Shown in pieces: positions 16,451-24,428 of a stretch of DNA of 26,414 nt; the first letter of the stretch is position 1, and every line of letters starts with the position of its first letter. Below the pieces are notes generated by a model. It did no database searches. It was not told where the DNA came from and saw only the letters and a program-made list of their open reading frames with translations. The position numbers and the translations under genes are program-made. This DNA is from JAQBDA01 sp041301185 (GTDB lineage: Bacteria; Chloroflexota; Anaerolineae; Anaerolineales; UBA4823). Location: positions 1 to 26,414 of the forward strand of contig JBFYSV010000053.1 in NCBI GenBank assembly GCA_041301185.1. Reading direction: 5' to 3'.

Positions 16451-16490
16451 TGAATGGCTAATGGCATTGAGCGCCAAGAGGAGGTCTGAC

Positions 16491-16700
16491 ATGAACGAGC
16501 GTGATCATAGTTTTGCTCATGAATATCATTCCCGGCTGATTGAGGCGACACGGGTTGAGAGGCAGACAAAAGCTGGCAGACCCAGGTGGTCCGATCAACT
16601 CCTTCTCCAGTTAGGTAATTTCATGATCAGTTTTGGACAAAGGCTGAAGGATAGCAGCGCTATTGCACAGCCGGCAGATTTGACCCAGGAGTGCGTATGA
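16491..16700 (+). CDS. Small protein of unknown function (69 residues) coupled to the ArsR-type regulator
   Basis: Not assigned to a family. The product is 69 residues, charged at the N-terminus (NERDHSFAHEYHSRLIEATRVERQ), then a basic GRPRWSDQ and an amphipathic helix-like LLLQLGNFMISFGQRLKD. No signal peptide or confident membrane span is seen, although the second half could lie on a membrane surface. The ATG at 16491 has an excellent AGGAGG 6 nt upstream; an earlier ATG at 16461 would overlap the operator region. Its stop TGA (16698-16700) overlaps the ATG of the regulator (16697), so translation is coupled. Strong expression signals and position suggest a real gene working with the regulator or transporter. 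Confidence 0.8.
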   Translation: MNERDHSFAHEYHSRLIEATRVERQTKAGRPRWSDQLLLQLGNFMISFGQRLKDSSAIAQPADLTQECV

Positions 16701-17818
16701 GCGCCCTACCCACCGGCTCAGAATTAGATCCCAAGATCTCTGTGCTAAAGGAGTATCCCAGGCTAGTTTGGGATATCGGCACAGCGTATGATTTCTTCAT
16801 GAGCCTGGAGGTGCTGTTCCACCCGGACCAATTTGGCTTGCGTCCTTCCTGGGCTGCCGGGGTACGCTCGCGCTTGCCTGCCGCAGAGCGGAAATTGCTG
16901 GAAGATATCCAAAGCTTCTTATGGGTGCCAATGCACTGGATCTATTCGCTGCCTGCACCTAAGGATGCTTCCACTGCCCTCTGGGCGCTGCGCCAGATTC
17001 CGCCAGCTCAACGCCCATTGGAGATGAACAATCCCCACGAGACACCTGCTGATATGGTTGAGATGCTACACCGGGTAGTGGAGCGGCGCAAGTGGGACAA
17101 TGAAGATCTGGATGTCATCCGGGCACTTCTGGTCCAGCACAAGAAAACGGATAAGATCAAGGATCTGCCCGTTTATCTGGACTGGCTGGCGCGCCCCGCA
17201 GAGATGGGAGAATTGTTCCTGTCTGCCATGCAGAACTATTACCAGGAATACTTTGCTGAGGAGGAAAAACGGATTGCCCCGGTATTGCAGGAATCCCTGG
17301 CTCAGGCGCAAGAGATGGCAGAACGCATGCCCCTCCCTGACCTGCTCGCCGAACTATCCCAAGGTATCCATATTGATGAACCACTGTTGGTCAGTGAGTT
17401 GATCCTGGTGCCTGGTTATTGGAATACACCCTTAATTGTCTATCCTAATATTGGCTCGGGAAAGCTGGTCTATATGTTTGGAGCGCGCCCTGCCGATATG
17501 TCCCTGGTGCCAGGAGAACCGGTGCCAGATGCCCTGCTGCGAGTGCTCAAAGCGCTGGCGGACCCTACTCGCCTGCGCATCTTGAACTACCTGAGCCAGA
17601 ATGCCCTGACACCCGCCCAGCTTTCACGCAAGCTGCGATTACGCGCCCCAACCGTGACCCACCACCTCAGCGTTCTGCGCCTGGCGGGTCTGGTGCACGT
17701 GATACTGGATGCCAGCGACGAAAAAAGCTATACCTGCCGCAGCGAGGCGCTTAAGACTGCTTTTGATAACCTGGAGAATTACGTCAAGCGTGGTTCTACC
17801 GAGGATAAAGAGGCATAG
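16697..17818 (+). CDS. Transcriptional regulator with C-terminal ArsR-type helix-turn-helix and large N-terminal domain
   Basis: A 373-residue regulator. The DNA-binding part is at the C-terminus: LKALADPTRLRIL (284-296), then PAQLSRKLRLRAPTVTHHLSVLRLAGLV (306-333), the ArsR winged-helix pattern with THHL in the recognition helix. About 270 residues precede it, mostly predicted helical, ending in a beta-like segment (EPLLVSELILVPGYWNTPLIVYP), probably a ligand-sensing part. The Cys pairs of metal-sensing ArsR proteins are missing; C347 is the only cysteine. ATG 16697 is chosen over GTG 16691 because AGGAG ends 5 nt before it. It overlaps the small ORF by ATGA and precedes the MFS gene by 9 bp. 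It probably represses its own operon through the palindromes at 16408-16450. Confidence 0.9.
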   Translation: MSALPTGSELDPKISVLKEYPRLVWDIGTAYDFFMSLEVLFHPDQFGLRPSWAAGVRSRLPAAERKLLEDIQSFLWVPMHWIYSLPAPKDASTALWALRQIPPAQRPLEMNNPHETPADMVEMLHRVVERRKWDNEDLDVIRALLVQHKKTDKIKDLPVYLDWLARPAEMGELFLSAMQNYYQEYFAEEEKRIAPVLQESLAQAQEMAERMPLPDLLAELSQGIHIDEPLLVSELILVPGYWNTPLIVYPNIGSGKLVYMFGARPADMSLVPGEPVPDALLRVLKALADPTRLRILNYLSQNALTPAQLSRKLRLRAPTVTHHLSVLRLAGLVHVILDASDEKSYTCRSEALKTAFDNLENYVKRGSTEDKEA

Positions 17819-17827
17819 AGATCGAAA

Positions 17828-19102
17828 TTGAACGTGATCACATCGATGCGGAACCTGACCGGCGAGTATAGCTCCCGGATCAAGGAGTTTCAGCCCAACG
17901 CCCGTCTCTACCTGTTGAGCGTGGTGATTACCGGGGCCGCGATGGGTGTGTTTCGCCTGCTTTTCAATTTTTATGTACTCAGCCTGGGCTTCGACGAAGC
18001 CCTGTTAGGCAGCTTGATCACCATCAGCAGCCTGACCGCGCTCTTGGCAGCTTTGCCAATGGGTTATCTGGCAGACCTGTTGGGCAGGAAAGCCTCCCTG
18101 GTTATATCCGGTGTTCTGATCAGCCTATCTATCTTTGCTATGGTGCTGTGGCCTTCGCAGGGCGTATTTTACGCCATGAACGTAGTCTCAGGGCTGGCAC
18201 AGAGCCTGGCAGCGGTGACGATGGCGCCTTTCTTGATGGAGAATAGCGGGGAGAGCGAGCGTACTTATTTATTCAGCTTCGGCTCGGGTATTCAAATGGC
18301 AATGGCATCGGTCGGTAACTGGATTGGCGGTTACCTGCCCACCTGGGTATCGCAGATCAGGGTTGTCTCCCCCACCAGCAGCGTAGCTTATGCTGGGGCT
18401 TTGCTGGTGATTGCAATTGTGGCAGGGATCGGTGTCATCCCCTTGATTTTCCTGCGCTCTCATCGCCTGGATCGTTCTGAGCGGACTGTGTTTGCGCCGT
18501 TGTCGTACGCTTATAAGAACCCGGGTCTGCTGACCAAGCTCATCCTGCCGATGCTGCTCACCTCCATCGGCGCGGGCTTGATCATGCCATTTATGAACGT
18601 GTTTTTCCGCGTGGTTCACAACCAGCCGGACCCGGTCATTGGTGCGTTGTTTGCCTGGGGCTCGCTGGCAATGGGCATCGGTTTGTTGATCGCCCCGCCC
18701 TTGGCGGATCGCATCGGGAAGATCCAGTTGGTAGTGATCACCCAGGGGCTATCGATCCCCTTCCTGATTATTTTGGGCTATGCTCCCTGGTTCTGGATGA
18801 GCGCTGCAGCCTATTATATTCGCCTGGCGCTGATGAACATGAGCGGGCCGGTCTACCAGACTTTTGTCATGGAGCAGGTCGAGCCAACTGCACGGGCTAC
18901 GGTAGCCAGCCTGGTGAGCATGTCCTGGAATTTCGGCTGGGCATTCAGCCCGATGATCAGCGGCTGGCTACAGGTGAATTATGGTTTTGGGCTTCCTTAC
19001 CTAGGCACCATCGTGCTGTACACCATCTCGGTCTTTTTATATTGGTATTTCTTCTGGTATCACCGCCCGCAAGAATCACTCCTGCCGGTTCCTGGGGATT
19101 AA
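17828..19102 (+). CDS. MFS-family transporter (12 predicted membrane segments)
   Basis: A 424-residue membrane protein. The loop 2-3 signature GYLADLLGRKAS near residue 78 is the MFS motif A. Hydrophobic stretches are consistent with about 12 helices, in two halves joined by a loop at about residues 215-235. The substrate is not readable from sequence; a drug or metabolite efflux role is plausible because the gene is under a dedicated local regulator. The start is uncertain: TTG 17828, GTG 17834 and ATG 17846 are in frame, none with a strong ribosome binding site. The gene begins within about 10-30 bp of the regulator stop, so it is in the same operon, which ends in the hairpin at 19124. Confidence 0.9.
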   Translation: MNVITSMRNLTGEYSSRIKEFQPNARLYLLSVVITGAAMGVFRLLFNFYVLSLGFDEALLGSLITISSLTALLAALPMGYLADLLGRKASLVISGVLISLSIFAMVLWPSQGVFYAMNVVSGLAQSLAAVTMAPFLMENSGESERTYLFSFGSGIQMAMASVGNWIGGYLPTWVSQIRVVSPTSSVAYAGALLVIAIVAGIGVIPLIFLRSHRLDRSERTVFAPLSYAYKNPGLLTKLILPMLLTSIGAGLIMPFMNVFFRVVHNQPDPVIGALFAWGSLAMGIGLLIAPPLADRIGKIQLVVITQGLSIPFLIILGYAPWFWMSAAAYYIRLALMNMSGPVYQTFVMEQVEPTARATVASLVSMSWNFGWAFSPMISGWLQVNYGFGLPYLGTIVLYTISVFLYWYFFWYHRPQESLLPVPGD

Positions 19103-19123
19103 CCCTCCTTGAAGTTCCCCTAA

Positions 19124-19171
19124 GAAAACTACCCCGGGCTGCGTTATAAATCGCCGGGGTAGTTTTCGTTT
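19124..19171 (+). terminator. Terminator after the MFS gene (usable in both directions)
   Basis: A perfect 14-bp stem, 19124-19137 with 19154-19167, encloses a 16-nt loop. The right arm ends in TTTTC and is followed by GTTTAA. The left arm carries the matching A run, so the structure can stop transcription from either side. Confidence 0.85.
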
Positions 19172-19265
19172 AATGTAACCTCTGCTCTGCTTCTGCATCT
19201 AAACGACTGTGACAGTAAACCGTGTAAGACATGGTCAACCAGTTATATAAGGAGAAATTTACGTT

Positions 19266-19661
19266 ATGGAGATGGTAATTGACTTTCCCGGCGGGGCGCG
19301 AGTGGACGCCCATTTTGGTCCGTTTACGGTCCAAACCGACCAGCCACCGGTTGCCAGCGCGCCGACCCCTTTTGCGACCTTCCTTGCATCAATCGGCACC
19401 TGTGCCGGCATCTACGTGCTCGGCTTCTGCCAGCAGCGCGGCCTACCCACTGAGGGTATCCGCATCGTCCAGCGCATGCACAGCAATATGCTGACTGGTA
19501 TGGTTGGCAAGATAGACCTGGAGATCCAGGTGCCGCCGACATTCCCGGAGAAATATTTACCCGCCCTGGTACGATCGGCTGAGATGTGCGCCGTAAAGAA
19601 ACACTTCGAGAACCCGCCGCAGTTTGAGGTTTATACCCAGACGGTGGAGATAGTAAGCTAA
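19266..19661 (+). CDS. OsmC/Ohr-family peroxidase-like protein
   Basis: A 131-residue member of the OsmC superfamily of thiol-dependent (hydro)peroxidases. Cysteines in the expected places are C46 in IGTCAGIYVLGFC and C108 in SAEMCAVKKHFENPP, with the family feature of the first Cys at the start of the long central helix. C55 is an extra cysteine in that helix. It is closer to the YhfA-like OsmC group than to Ohr. AAGGAG lies 11 nt before ATG 19266; an alternative ATG is two codons later. It stands alone, facing glgC across a long hairpin. Peroxide detoxification is a family inference. Confidence 0.88.
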   Translation: MEMVIDFPGGARVDAHFGPFTVQTDQPPVASAPTPFATFLASIGTCAGIYVLGFCQQRGLPTEGIRIVQRMHSNMLTGMVGKIDLEIQVPPTFPEKYLPALVRSAEMCAVKKHFENPPQFEVYTQTVEIVS

Positions 19662-19673
19662 ATGTGCTGGTAT

Positions 19674-19711
19674 GCTGCCGCCAGCCTGTCAACAGACAGG
19701 CTGGCGGCAGC
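19674..19711. terminator. 17-bp perfect hairpin between convergent osmC-like and glgC genes
   Basis: Bases 19674-19690 pair perfectly with 19695-19711 around an AACA loop. It lies 12 bp after the OsmC-family stop and 11 bp after the glgC stop, so it probably ends both transcripts. Neither side has a clear T run, which is unusual for an intrinsic terminator. A dispersed palindromic repeat is the other reading. Confidence 0.65.
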
Positions 19712-19722
19712 GATATATTCAC

Positions 19723-20982
19723 TTACTCGGGGCCAATATACGTGCCCGGGTACAGGATGGCGCTCTTGGGGATCACGACGATGCCATCCTGAACCACCCA
19801 GTTACCGCTATCGATCTCCGTGCCGCGCGGGAAAGGCTTGATAACCACACCTTCGCCGATGCGCACATTTTTGTCGATGATTGCTCCCTCGATCTCGCAG
19901 TTTGCTCCCACGCCGATCGGGAGCCCGCCCGGCAGGGGAGCGCCGGGCGTGTCGTAATAGTCAGCGCCCATCAAGATCGTATTGTGCATGCGCACGCCGT
20001 CGGCGATCTGGCTGCGCAAGCCGATCAGCGAGTTGCTGATCTCGGCATCATGGATCTGGCACCCATCGGTCATCAACACATTGTTCAGGGTGGCGCCATC
20101 GATGACCGAGCCTGGCAGGTAGCGCGGGCGAGTGTAGATCGGGCGCTCCGGGTCGTAGAAATTGAACGGCGCTTGCGGGTGTGCCAGGCGCAGGTTGGTT
20201 TCGTAGAAGGAGCGGATAGTCCCGATGTCCTCCCAATAGCCGTCGAAATCAAAGCCGATCACGTTGTGGCTGTGGATTGCACTGGGGATGATCTGCCCGC
20301 CGAAATCCTCCGCGGCTGAGTTTTCCAGCAAGTCGATCAGCACTTCCGTATTGAAAATATAAATCCCCATCGAGCCCAGGTAAGGGCGCTCCGGGTCATC
20401 CCGGCTGACGAATTGAGCCAGGATGTCGGGGTCACGCGGCTTCTCAACAAAGGAGGCAATCCGGAAATCTGGGTTGCGCTTGAGCAAGCCAAAGCGAAAA
20501 GACTCGCTTGCCGCAACTGGCTGCACGGCGACGGTGATATCAGCGCCTTTCTCCCAATGGAATTCTGCCAAGGTGGCGTAATCCATGCGGTAGAGATGGT
20601 CGCCCGCCAGGATGAGCACATAGTCGGCGTGGGTGGCGCGGATCTCAAAAAGCTGCTTGCGCACTGCGTCGGCGGTGCCCTGGTACCAGTCGGTGCTGCG
20701 CGGGGTTTGCTCAGCCGCCAGGATCTGCACCCAACCGCGATGGAAATCATCAAAAGTATAGGTTTGGGTAATATGGCGGTGCAGCGAGACAGAGTTGAAT
20801 TGAGTCAGGACAGCGATATGGTTAATATCCGAGTTGATACAGTTGCTGATGGGGACATCGATCAAGCGGTACTTGCCGGCGATGGGCACAGCCGGCTTGG
20901 CGCGTTGCTTGGTCAGCGGGTAAAGCCGCTTGCCAACGCCGCCGCCCAGGATCACAGCCAGGATATTGTTGAGGGAGGGCAT
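19723..20982 (-). CDS. glgC: Glucose-1-phosphate adenylyltransferase (ADP-glucose pyrophosphorylase)
   Basis: Makes ADP-glucose from ATP and glucose-1-phosphate for glycogen synthesis. The 419-residue length is typical. Motifs are LGGGVGKRLYPLTKQRAKPAVP (12-33), KYRLIDVPISNCINS (37-51), WYQGTADAVRK (99-109), LAGDHLYRMDY with the catalytic-region Asp at 128, GSMGIYIF, FVEKP and YWEDIGTI, followed by a C-terminal left-handed beta-helix with hexapeptide-like repeats. The ATG at 20982 has GGAGA about 7 nt upstream, and an extended -10 promoter lies about 70 bp before it. No glycogen synthase or branching enzyme is in the window. Bacterial GlgC is usually allosterically controlled by glycolytic metabolites. 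Confidence 0.97.
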   Translation of the reverse strand: MPSLNNILAVILGGGVGKRLYPLTKQRAKPAVPIAGKYRLIDVPISNCINSDINHIAVLTQFNSVSLHRHITQTYTFDDFHRGWVQILAAEQTPRSTDWYQGTADAVRKQLFEIRATHADYVLILAGDHLYRMDYATLAEFHWEKGADITVAVQPVAASESFRFGLLKRNPDFRIASFVEKPRDPDILAQFVSRDDPERPYLGSMGIYIFNTEVLIDLLENSAAEDFGGQIIPSAIHSHNVIGFDFDGYWEDIGTIRSFYETNLRLAHPQAPFNFYDPERPIYTRPRYLPGSVIDGATLNNVLMTDGCQIHDAEISNSLIGLRSQIADGVRMHNTILMGADYYDTPGAPLPGGLPIGVGANCEIEGAIIDKNVRIGEGVVIKPFPRGTEIDSGNWVVQDGIVVIPKSAILYPGTYIGPE

Positions 20983-21050
20983 GCGATATTCTCCAGCGAA
21001 CCAGGTTACAGGGATTGGATAATCAGCGGGGCGAGATCCTCGCTGCTTCT

Positions 21051-21059
21051 ATTATAGCA
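21051..21059 (-). promoter_or_regulatory. Extended -10 promoter of glgC
   Basis: On the minus strand TGC precedes a perfect TATAAT (21056-21051), an extended -10 element. No good -35 is seen at 16-18 bp. It points toward glgC, leaving a leader of about 60 nt. Confidence 0.6.
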
Positions 21060-21139
21060 TCCCCGTTCTTTGCAGTTGCTAGCGCTCATGTCCTCCAGCC
21101 ATAAGATGCTGGTATCCCGGACGCGCCAGTGGAACCCCC

Positions 21140-21174
21140 ACAAAAACAAACTGCCCTGCAGGGAGGCAGGGCAG
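21140..21174 (-). terminator. Terminator of the tRNA-Leu gene
   Basis: On the minus strand, an 8-bp stem (21174-21167 with 21158-21151) with an 8-nt loop is followed by TTTGTTTTTGT. It lies about 28 bp after the tRNA 3' end. Confidence 0.85.
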
Positions 21175-21201
21175 GATATGCAGCGTGTTATAATCGCCAG
21201 G

Positions 21202-21283
<82 letters not shown>

Positions 21284-21302
21284 TGCTTGGTTTGTAGATC
21301 TA

Positions 21303-21331
21303 AGTATATCGAAATAACTGTTCACGGTCAA
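21303..21331 (-). promoter_or_regulatory. Sigma-70 promoter of the tRNA-Leu gene
   Basis: On the minus strand TTGACC (21331-21326) and TATACT (21308-21303) are 17 bp apart. The tRNA 5' end is 20 bp after the -10 box, so only a very short 5' leader is needed. Confidence 0.85.
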
Positions 21332-21417
21332 GATTTTGGTCTAAAGAGTGACCAGCGGTAGCGAGTCGCTGTCTGCGGTTAAATGAATGCGATCACGAAC
21401 AGAGGAGAAAGAAAACA

Positions 21418-22488
21418 GTGCGCCTGGGAATTATTGGATTACCCCAAGCAGGTAAAACCACCGTATTCAACGCCCTCACCCGAGGCGATCGCCCGATCGC
21501 GGTGAGTGGGGGTCGCTTTGAAGTGCACACCGCCGTGGTAGATGTGCCCGATCCGCGCGTGAAACGCCTGGAGGCGATGTTCAACCCTCGTAAGACCACC
21601 TACACCAAAGTGACCTATGCCGACATCGCCGGGCTTGAAGCCGGCGCCAGTAAGAGCGGCTTCTCCGGCGCCCTGCTCAACCAGCTCTCCCAGATGGATG
21701 GTTTTCTGGAGGTAGTGCGCTGCTTTGAAAATCCCGAAATACCCCATCCCCTGGGTGACGTTGATCCTTGCCGCGACCTCTCTATTCTGGATACTGAGCT
21801 GCTGCTTCAAGACCTGATCTCGGTGGAGCGCAAGCTAGAGCGCCTGGTTGGGGAGCTGAATAAAGGCGGCGGTCGAGAAAAATCCCTGGTGAAGCGCGAG
21901 AGCGAACTTTTTGACAAGCTGCAGGCAGCTCTATTGCAGGAAATACCCCTGCGCCAAGTCGATTTGAGCGCTGAAGAGGAGAAGATGCTCTCAGGCTTTG
22001 GTTTCCTCACCCGCAAACCGATCCTGCTCCTGCTGAATATCTCCGAAGGTCAGACCCCTCCCCAGGTCACCTGCCCGTACCGGCGCTGCAGCGTCGCCCT
22101 GTTACAGGGTCGTCTGGAGATGGAAATCGTCCAGCTATCCCCGGAGGAAGCCAGCCTGTTTATGCTGGAGTATGGCATTGATGAGCCCGGGCTGGACAAG
22201 GTGATCCGCCTGTCGTACGACCTGCTCGGATTGCAGTCATTTTTCACCGTAGGCGAGGACGAGGTGCGCGCCTGGACGGTGCAGCGAGGTGCAACTGCCT
22301 ATGAAGCGGCAGGCGCCATCCATAGCGACTTGCAAAAAGGCTTCATTCGCGCCGAGGTGATCGCTTATGAAGAGTTGCTGGCTTTGGGCGGGCTGGCAGA
22401 GGCCCGGTCTAAGGGCAAGCTGCGCCTGGAGGGCAAGGAATACCTGGTGCAAGATGGCGAGATCATGCACGTCCGTTTCAACCTTTAA
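21418..22488 (+). CDS. YchF/OBG-like P-loop NTPase with C-terminal TGS (DUF933) domain
   Basis: A 356-residue member of the YchF subfamily of Obg-related NTPases. The P-loop is GLPQAGKT (7-14), where typical YchF has GLPNVGKS. A DIAGL switch element follows near residue 63, and LLLLNISE replaces the usual specificity loop. YchF proteins bind ATP rather than GTP for this reason. The middle helical part (about 118-190) is charged and coiled-coil-like. The C-terminal 85 residues (FFTVGEDEVRAWTVQRGATAYEAAGAIHSDLQKGFIRAE...) form the TGS/DUF933 domain that contacts RNA or the ribosome. GTG 21418 is the start, with GAGGAG 10 nt upstream. Nucleotide preference is inference. The M3 peptidase follows after 53 bp. 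Confidence 0.87.
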   Translation: MRLGIIGLPQAGKTTVFNALTRGDRPIAVSGGRFEVHTAVVDVPDPRVKRLEAMFNPRKTTYTKVTYADIAGLEAGASKSGFSGALLNQLSQMDGFLEVVRCFENPEIPHPLGDVDPCRDLSILDTELLLQDLISVERKLERLVGELNKGGGREKSLVKRESELFDKLQAALLQEIPLRQVDLSAEEEKMLSGFGFLTRKPILLLLNISEGQTPPQVTCPYRRCSVALLQGRLEMEIVQLSPEEASLFMLEYGIDEPGLDKVIRLSYDLLGLQSFFTVGEDEVRAWTVQRGATAYEAAGAIHSDLQKGFIRAEVIAYEELLALGGLAEARSKGKLRLEGKEYLVQDGEIMHVRFNL

Positions 22489-22541
22489 GTCCCCCGGCAA
22501 GTATAATCTACGACACAATTTTTTCAGAAAAGGATCACACC

Positions 22542-24326
22542 ATGACTTTACCCTATACTTTATCCCGCTGGAGCCTGGCAGACCTGTTTCCAGCCTCCGA
22601 GTCGCCGCAGATGGCAGCCGCATTCGATGAGCTGGATGCCCAGGTGAGCGCTTTTGAAACCCGCCGCGCCCAGCTTTCGCCTGAGATACTCGTCCCCGAT
22701 TTTTTAGAGGTGGTGAGCCAGCTTGAAGCGATCATGCACCAGGTATACCGCATCCACAACTTTGCCGAGCTATCTTTTACGGAGGATACCCAGGATCAGG
22801 CTGCCCTGGCGTTTTTGGGACGTGTGGAGCAGTCCATGGCGCATATCCAGAACCGGGTGCTGTTTTTCAGCCTGTGGTGGAAGGATCTGGACGAAGCAGC
22901 GGCGGCGCGCCTGATGGCCGAGGCCGGCGATTACCGCTACTGGCTGGAAGAGATGCGCCATTTCAAGCCGCACACCCTCAGCGAGGCGGAAGAAAAGATC
23001 GTCAATATTAAGGATGTGACCGGTGTCAGTGCATTGCATAGCCTGTACGACTCGATCACCAACCGCTACGTCTTCAAGGTGGAGGTGGAGGGTGAGGTCC
23101 AGGAGCTGACTCGCGGCGAGCTGATGGTGTATGCCCGCCACCACGATCCCGACCTGCGCGCCCGCGCCTACCAGGAGCTTTACCGTGTGTATGGGAATGA
23201 CGGGCCGATCCTGGGGCAGATGTACCAGACTCTGGTGCGGGATTGGGCTAATGAGCAGGTTGACCTGCGCAAGTTTACCAGCCCGATCTCTGCCCGCAAC
23301 CTGATCAATGATATCCCCGACCCGGTGGTGGATACCCTGCTGGAGGTCTGCCAGCGCAACGCGACGGTCTTCCAGCGCTATTTTCGCCTGAAAGCGCGCT
23401 GGTTGGGGGTGGAGCGCATCCGCCGCTACGATGTCTACGCACCGGTGGCTAAGTCTGAGAAGCGCTACGATTACGCACAGGCAGCCGAGATGGTGCTGGA
23501 CTCTTTCCAGCAGTTCGATGCCAACGTTGCCAGCCTGGCGCAGCGTGTGTTTGATGAGAACCACCTGGATAGCGAGGTACGCAAGGGCAAGATGAGCGGA
23601 GCGTTCTGCGCCAGCACCGCTCCGGACCTCACCCCGTGGGTGCTGCTCAACTACCAGGGTCGCCCGGACGACGTGGCTACCATGGCGCACGAGCTAGGGC
23701 ACGCCATTCACTCCATGCTGGCTTCTCATCACAGCCTGTTCACCTTCCACGCCTGCCTGCCCCTGGCAGAGACGGCCTCCACATTCGGTGAAATGATGCT
23801 GATCGACCAGCTCCTGGCAAAGGAGAGCGACGAAAACGTGCGCCGTGACCTGCTCTTCCACCAGGTGGATAACGACTACGCCACAATCATGCGCCAGGCA
23901 TTCTTTGCCCTGTTCGAGCGCCAGGCGCATCAGATGATCAAGGATGGCGCCACGGTGGACGAACTGGCAGCGGCCTACATGGAAAACCTGAGCCAGCAGT
24001 TTGGCGATGCGGTTGAGCTGAAGGACGAGTTCCGCTGGGAGTGGGTCTCTATCCCGCATATTTACCAGGTGCCGTTTTACGTGTACGCTTACACGTTTGG
24101 GCAGCTTTTGGTGCTCTCCCTGTACCAGCAGTACAAGGCTGAAGGCGATGCCTTCAAGCCGCGCTACCTGAAGATCCTGTCTGCAGGAGGCTCGGAAGCG
24201 CCGGCGCGTGTCCTGGCAGAAGCCGGCATTGATATCACCAGCGCCGATTTCTGGCAGGGCGGCTTTGATGTCATTTCAGGCTTGCTGGATAAGCTGGAAG
24301 CCATTCCGGTCAGCACGGGTGAATGA
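22542..24326 (+). CDS. M3B-family oligoendopeptidase (PepF-like)
   Basis: A cytoplasmic zinc endopeptidase of 594 residues, the usual size for PepF-type enzymes, which cut short peptides. The zinc motif is HELGHAIHSML (HELGH at 383-387), and the downstream LAETASTFGEMM carries the third ligand Glu (E410). The MSGAFCAS segment and the C-terminal VPFYVYAYTFGQLLVLSLYQQY are also family hallmarks. AAAGGA is about 8 nt before ATG 22542. It probably shares a transcript with the YchF-like gene upstream. Together with the M32 and M1 peptidases it is the third zinc peptidase in this window. Confidence 0.95.
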   Translation: MTLPYTLSRWSLADLFPASESPQMAAAFDELDAQVSAFETRRAQLSPEILVPDFLEVVSQLEAIMHQVYRIHNFAELSFTEDTQDQAALAFLGRVEQSMAHIQNRVLFFSLWWKDLDEAAAARLMAEAGDYRYWLEEMRHFKPHTLSEAEEKIVNIKDVTGVSALHSLYDSITNRYVFKVEVEGEVQELTRGELMVYARHHDPDLRARAYQELYRVYGNDGPILGQMYQTLVRDWANEQVDLRKFTSPISARNLINDIPDPVVDTLLEVCQRNATVFQRYFRLKARWLGVERIRRYDVYAPVAKSEKRYDYAQAAEMVLDSFQQFDANVASLAQRVFDENHLDSEVRKGKMSGAFCASTAPDLTPWVLLNYQGRPDDVATMAHELGHAIHSMLASHHSLFTFHACLPLAETASTFGEMMLIDQLLAKESDENVRRDLLFHQVDNDYATIMRQAFFALFERQAHQMIKDGATVDELAAAYMENLSQQFGDAVELKDEFRWEWVSIPHIYQVPFYVYAYTFGQLLVLSLYQQYKAEGDAFKPRYLKILSAGGSEAPARVLAEAGIDITSADFWQGGFDVISGLLDKLEAIPVSTGE

Positions 24327-24344
24327 GGATTAGAAAATATATCC

Positions 24345-24402
24345 CCGCCAAGGCGCAAAGTTCGCTAAGGGTCTACCCTAAGCGTTCTTTGCGCCTTGGC
24401 GG
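24345..24402. repeat. 58-bp near-perfect palindrome between pepF-like and DhaL-like genes
   Basis: Two 28-base arms, 24345-24372 and 24375-24402, match at 25 of 28 positions around a 2-nt centre. The outer 16 bp are perfect (CCGCCAAGGCGCAAAG and its complement). It could terminate the pepF-like transcript, but no T run follows, and its length and symmetry are more like a dispersed palindromic or MITE-like intergenic repeat. Confidence 0.8.
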
Positions 24403-24428
24403 TTAATGATCTGTGTAAGGATATTTGC

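Noticed and set aside
16461..16490. Earlier ATG for the 69-residue protein
   Set aside because: It has no ribosome binding site and lies next to the operator array, while ATG 16491 has AGGAGG at ideal spacing.
21189..21194. TATAAT on the plus strand just before the tRNA region
   Set aside because: There is no -35 at suitable spacing and it would transcribe antisense to the tRNA gene; it is probably chance.
22770..23690. 306-codon open frame on the minus strand opposite the M3 peptidase
   Set aside because: It is a shadow of the oligoendopeptidase coding frame with no ribosome binding site or recognisable motif.
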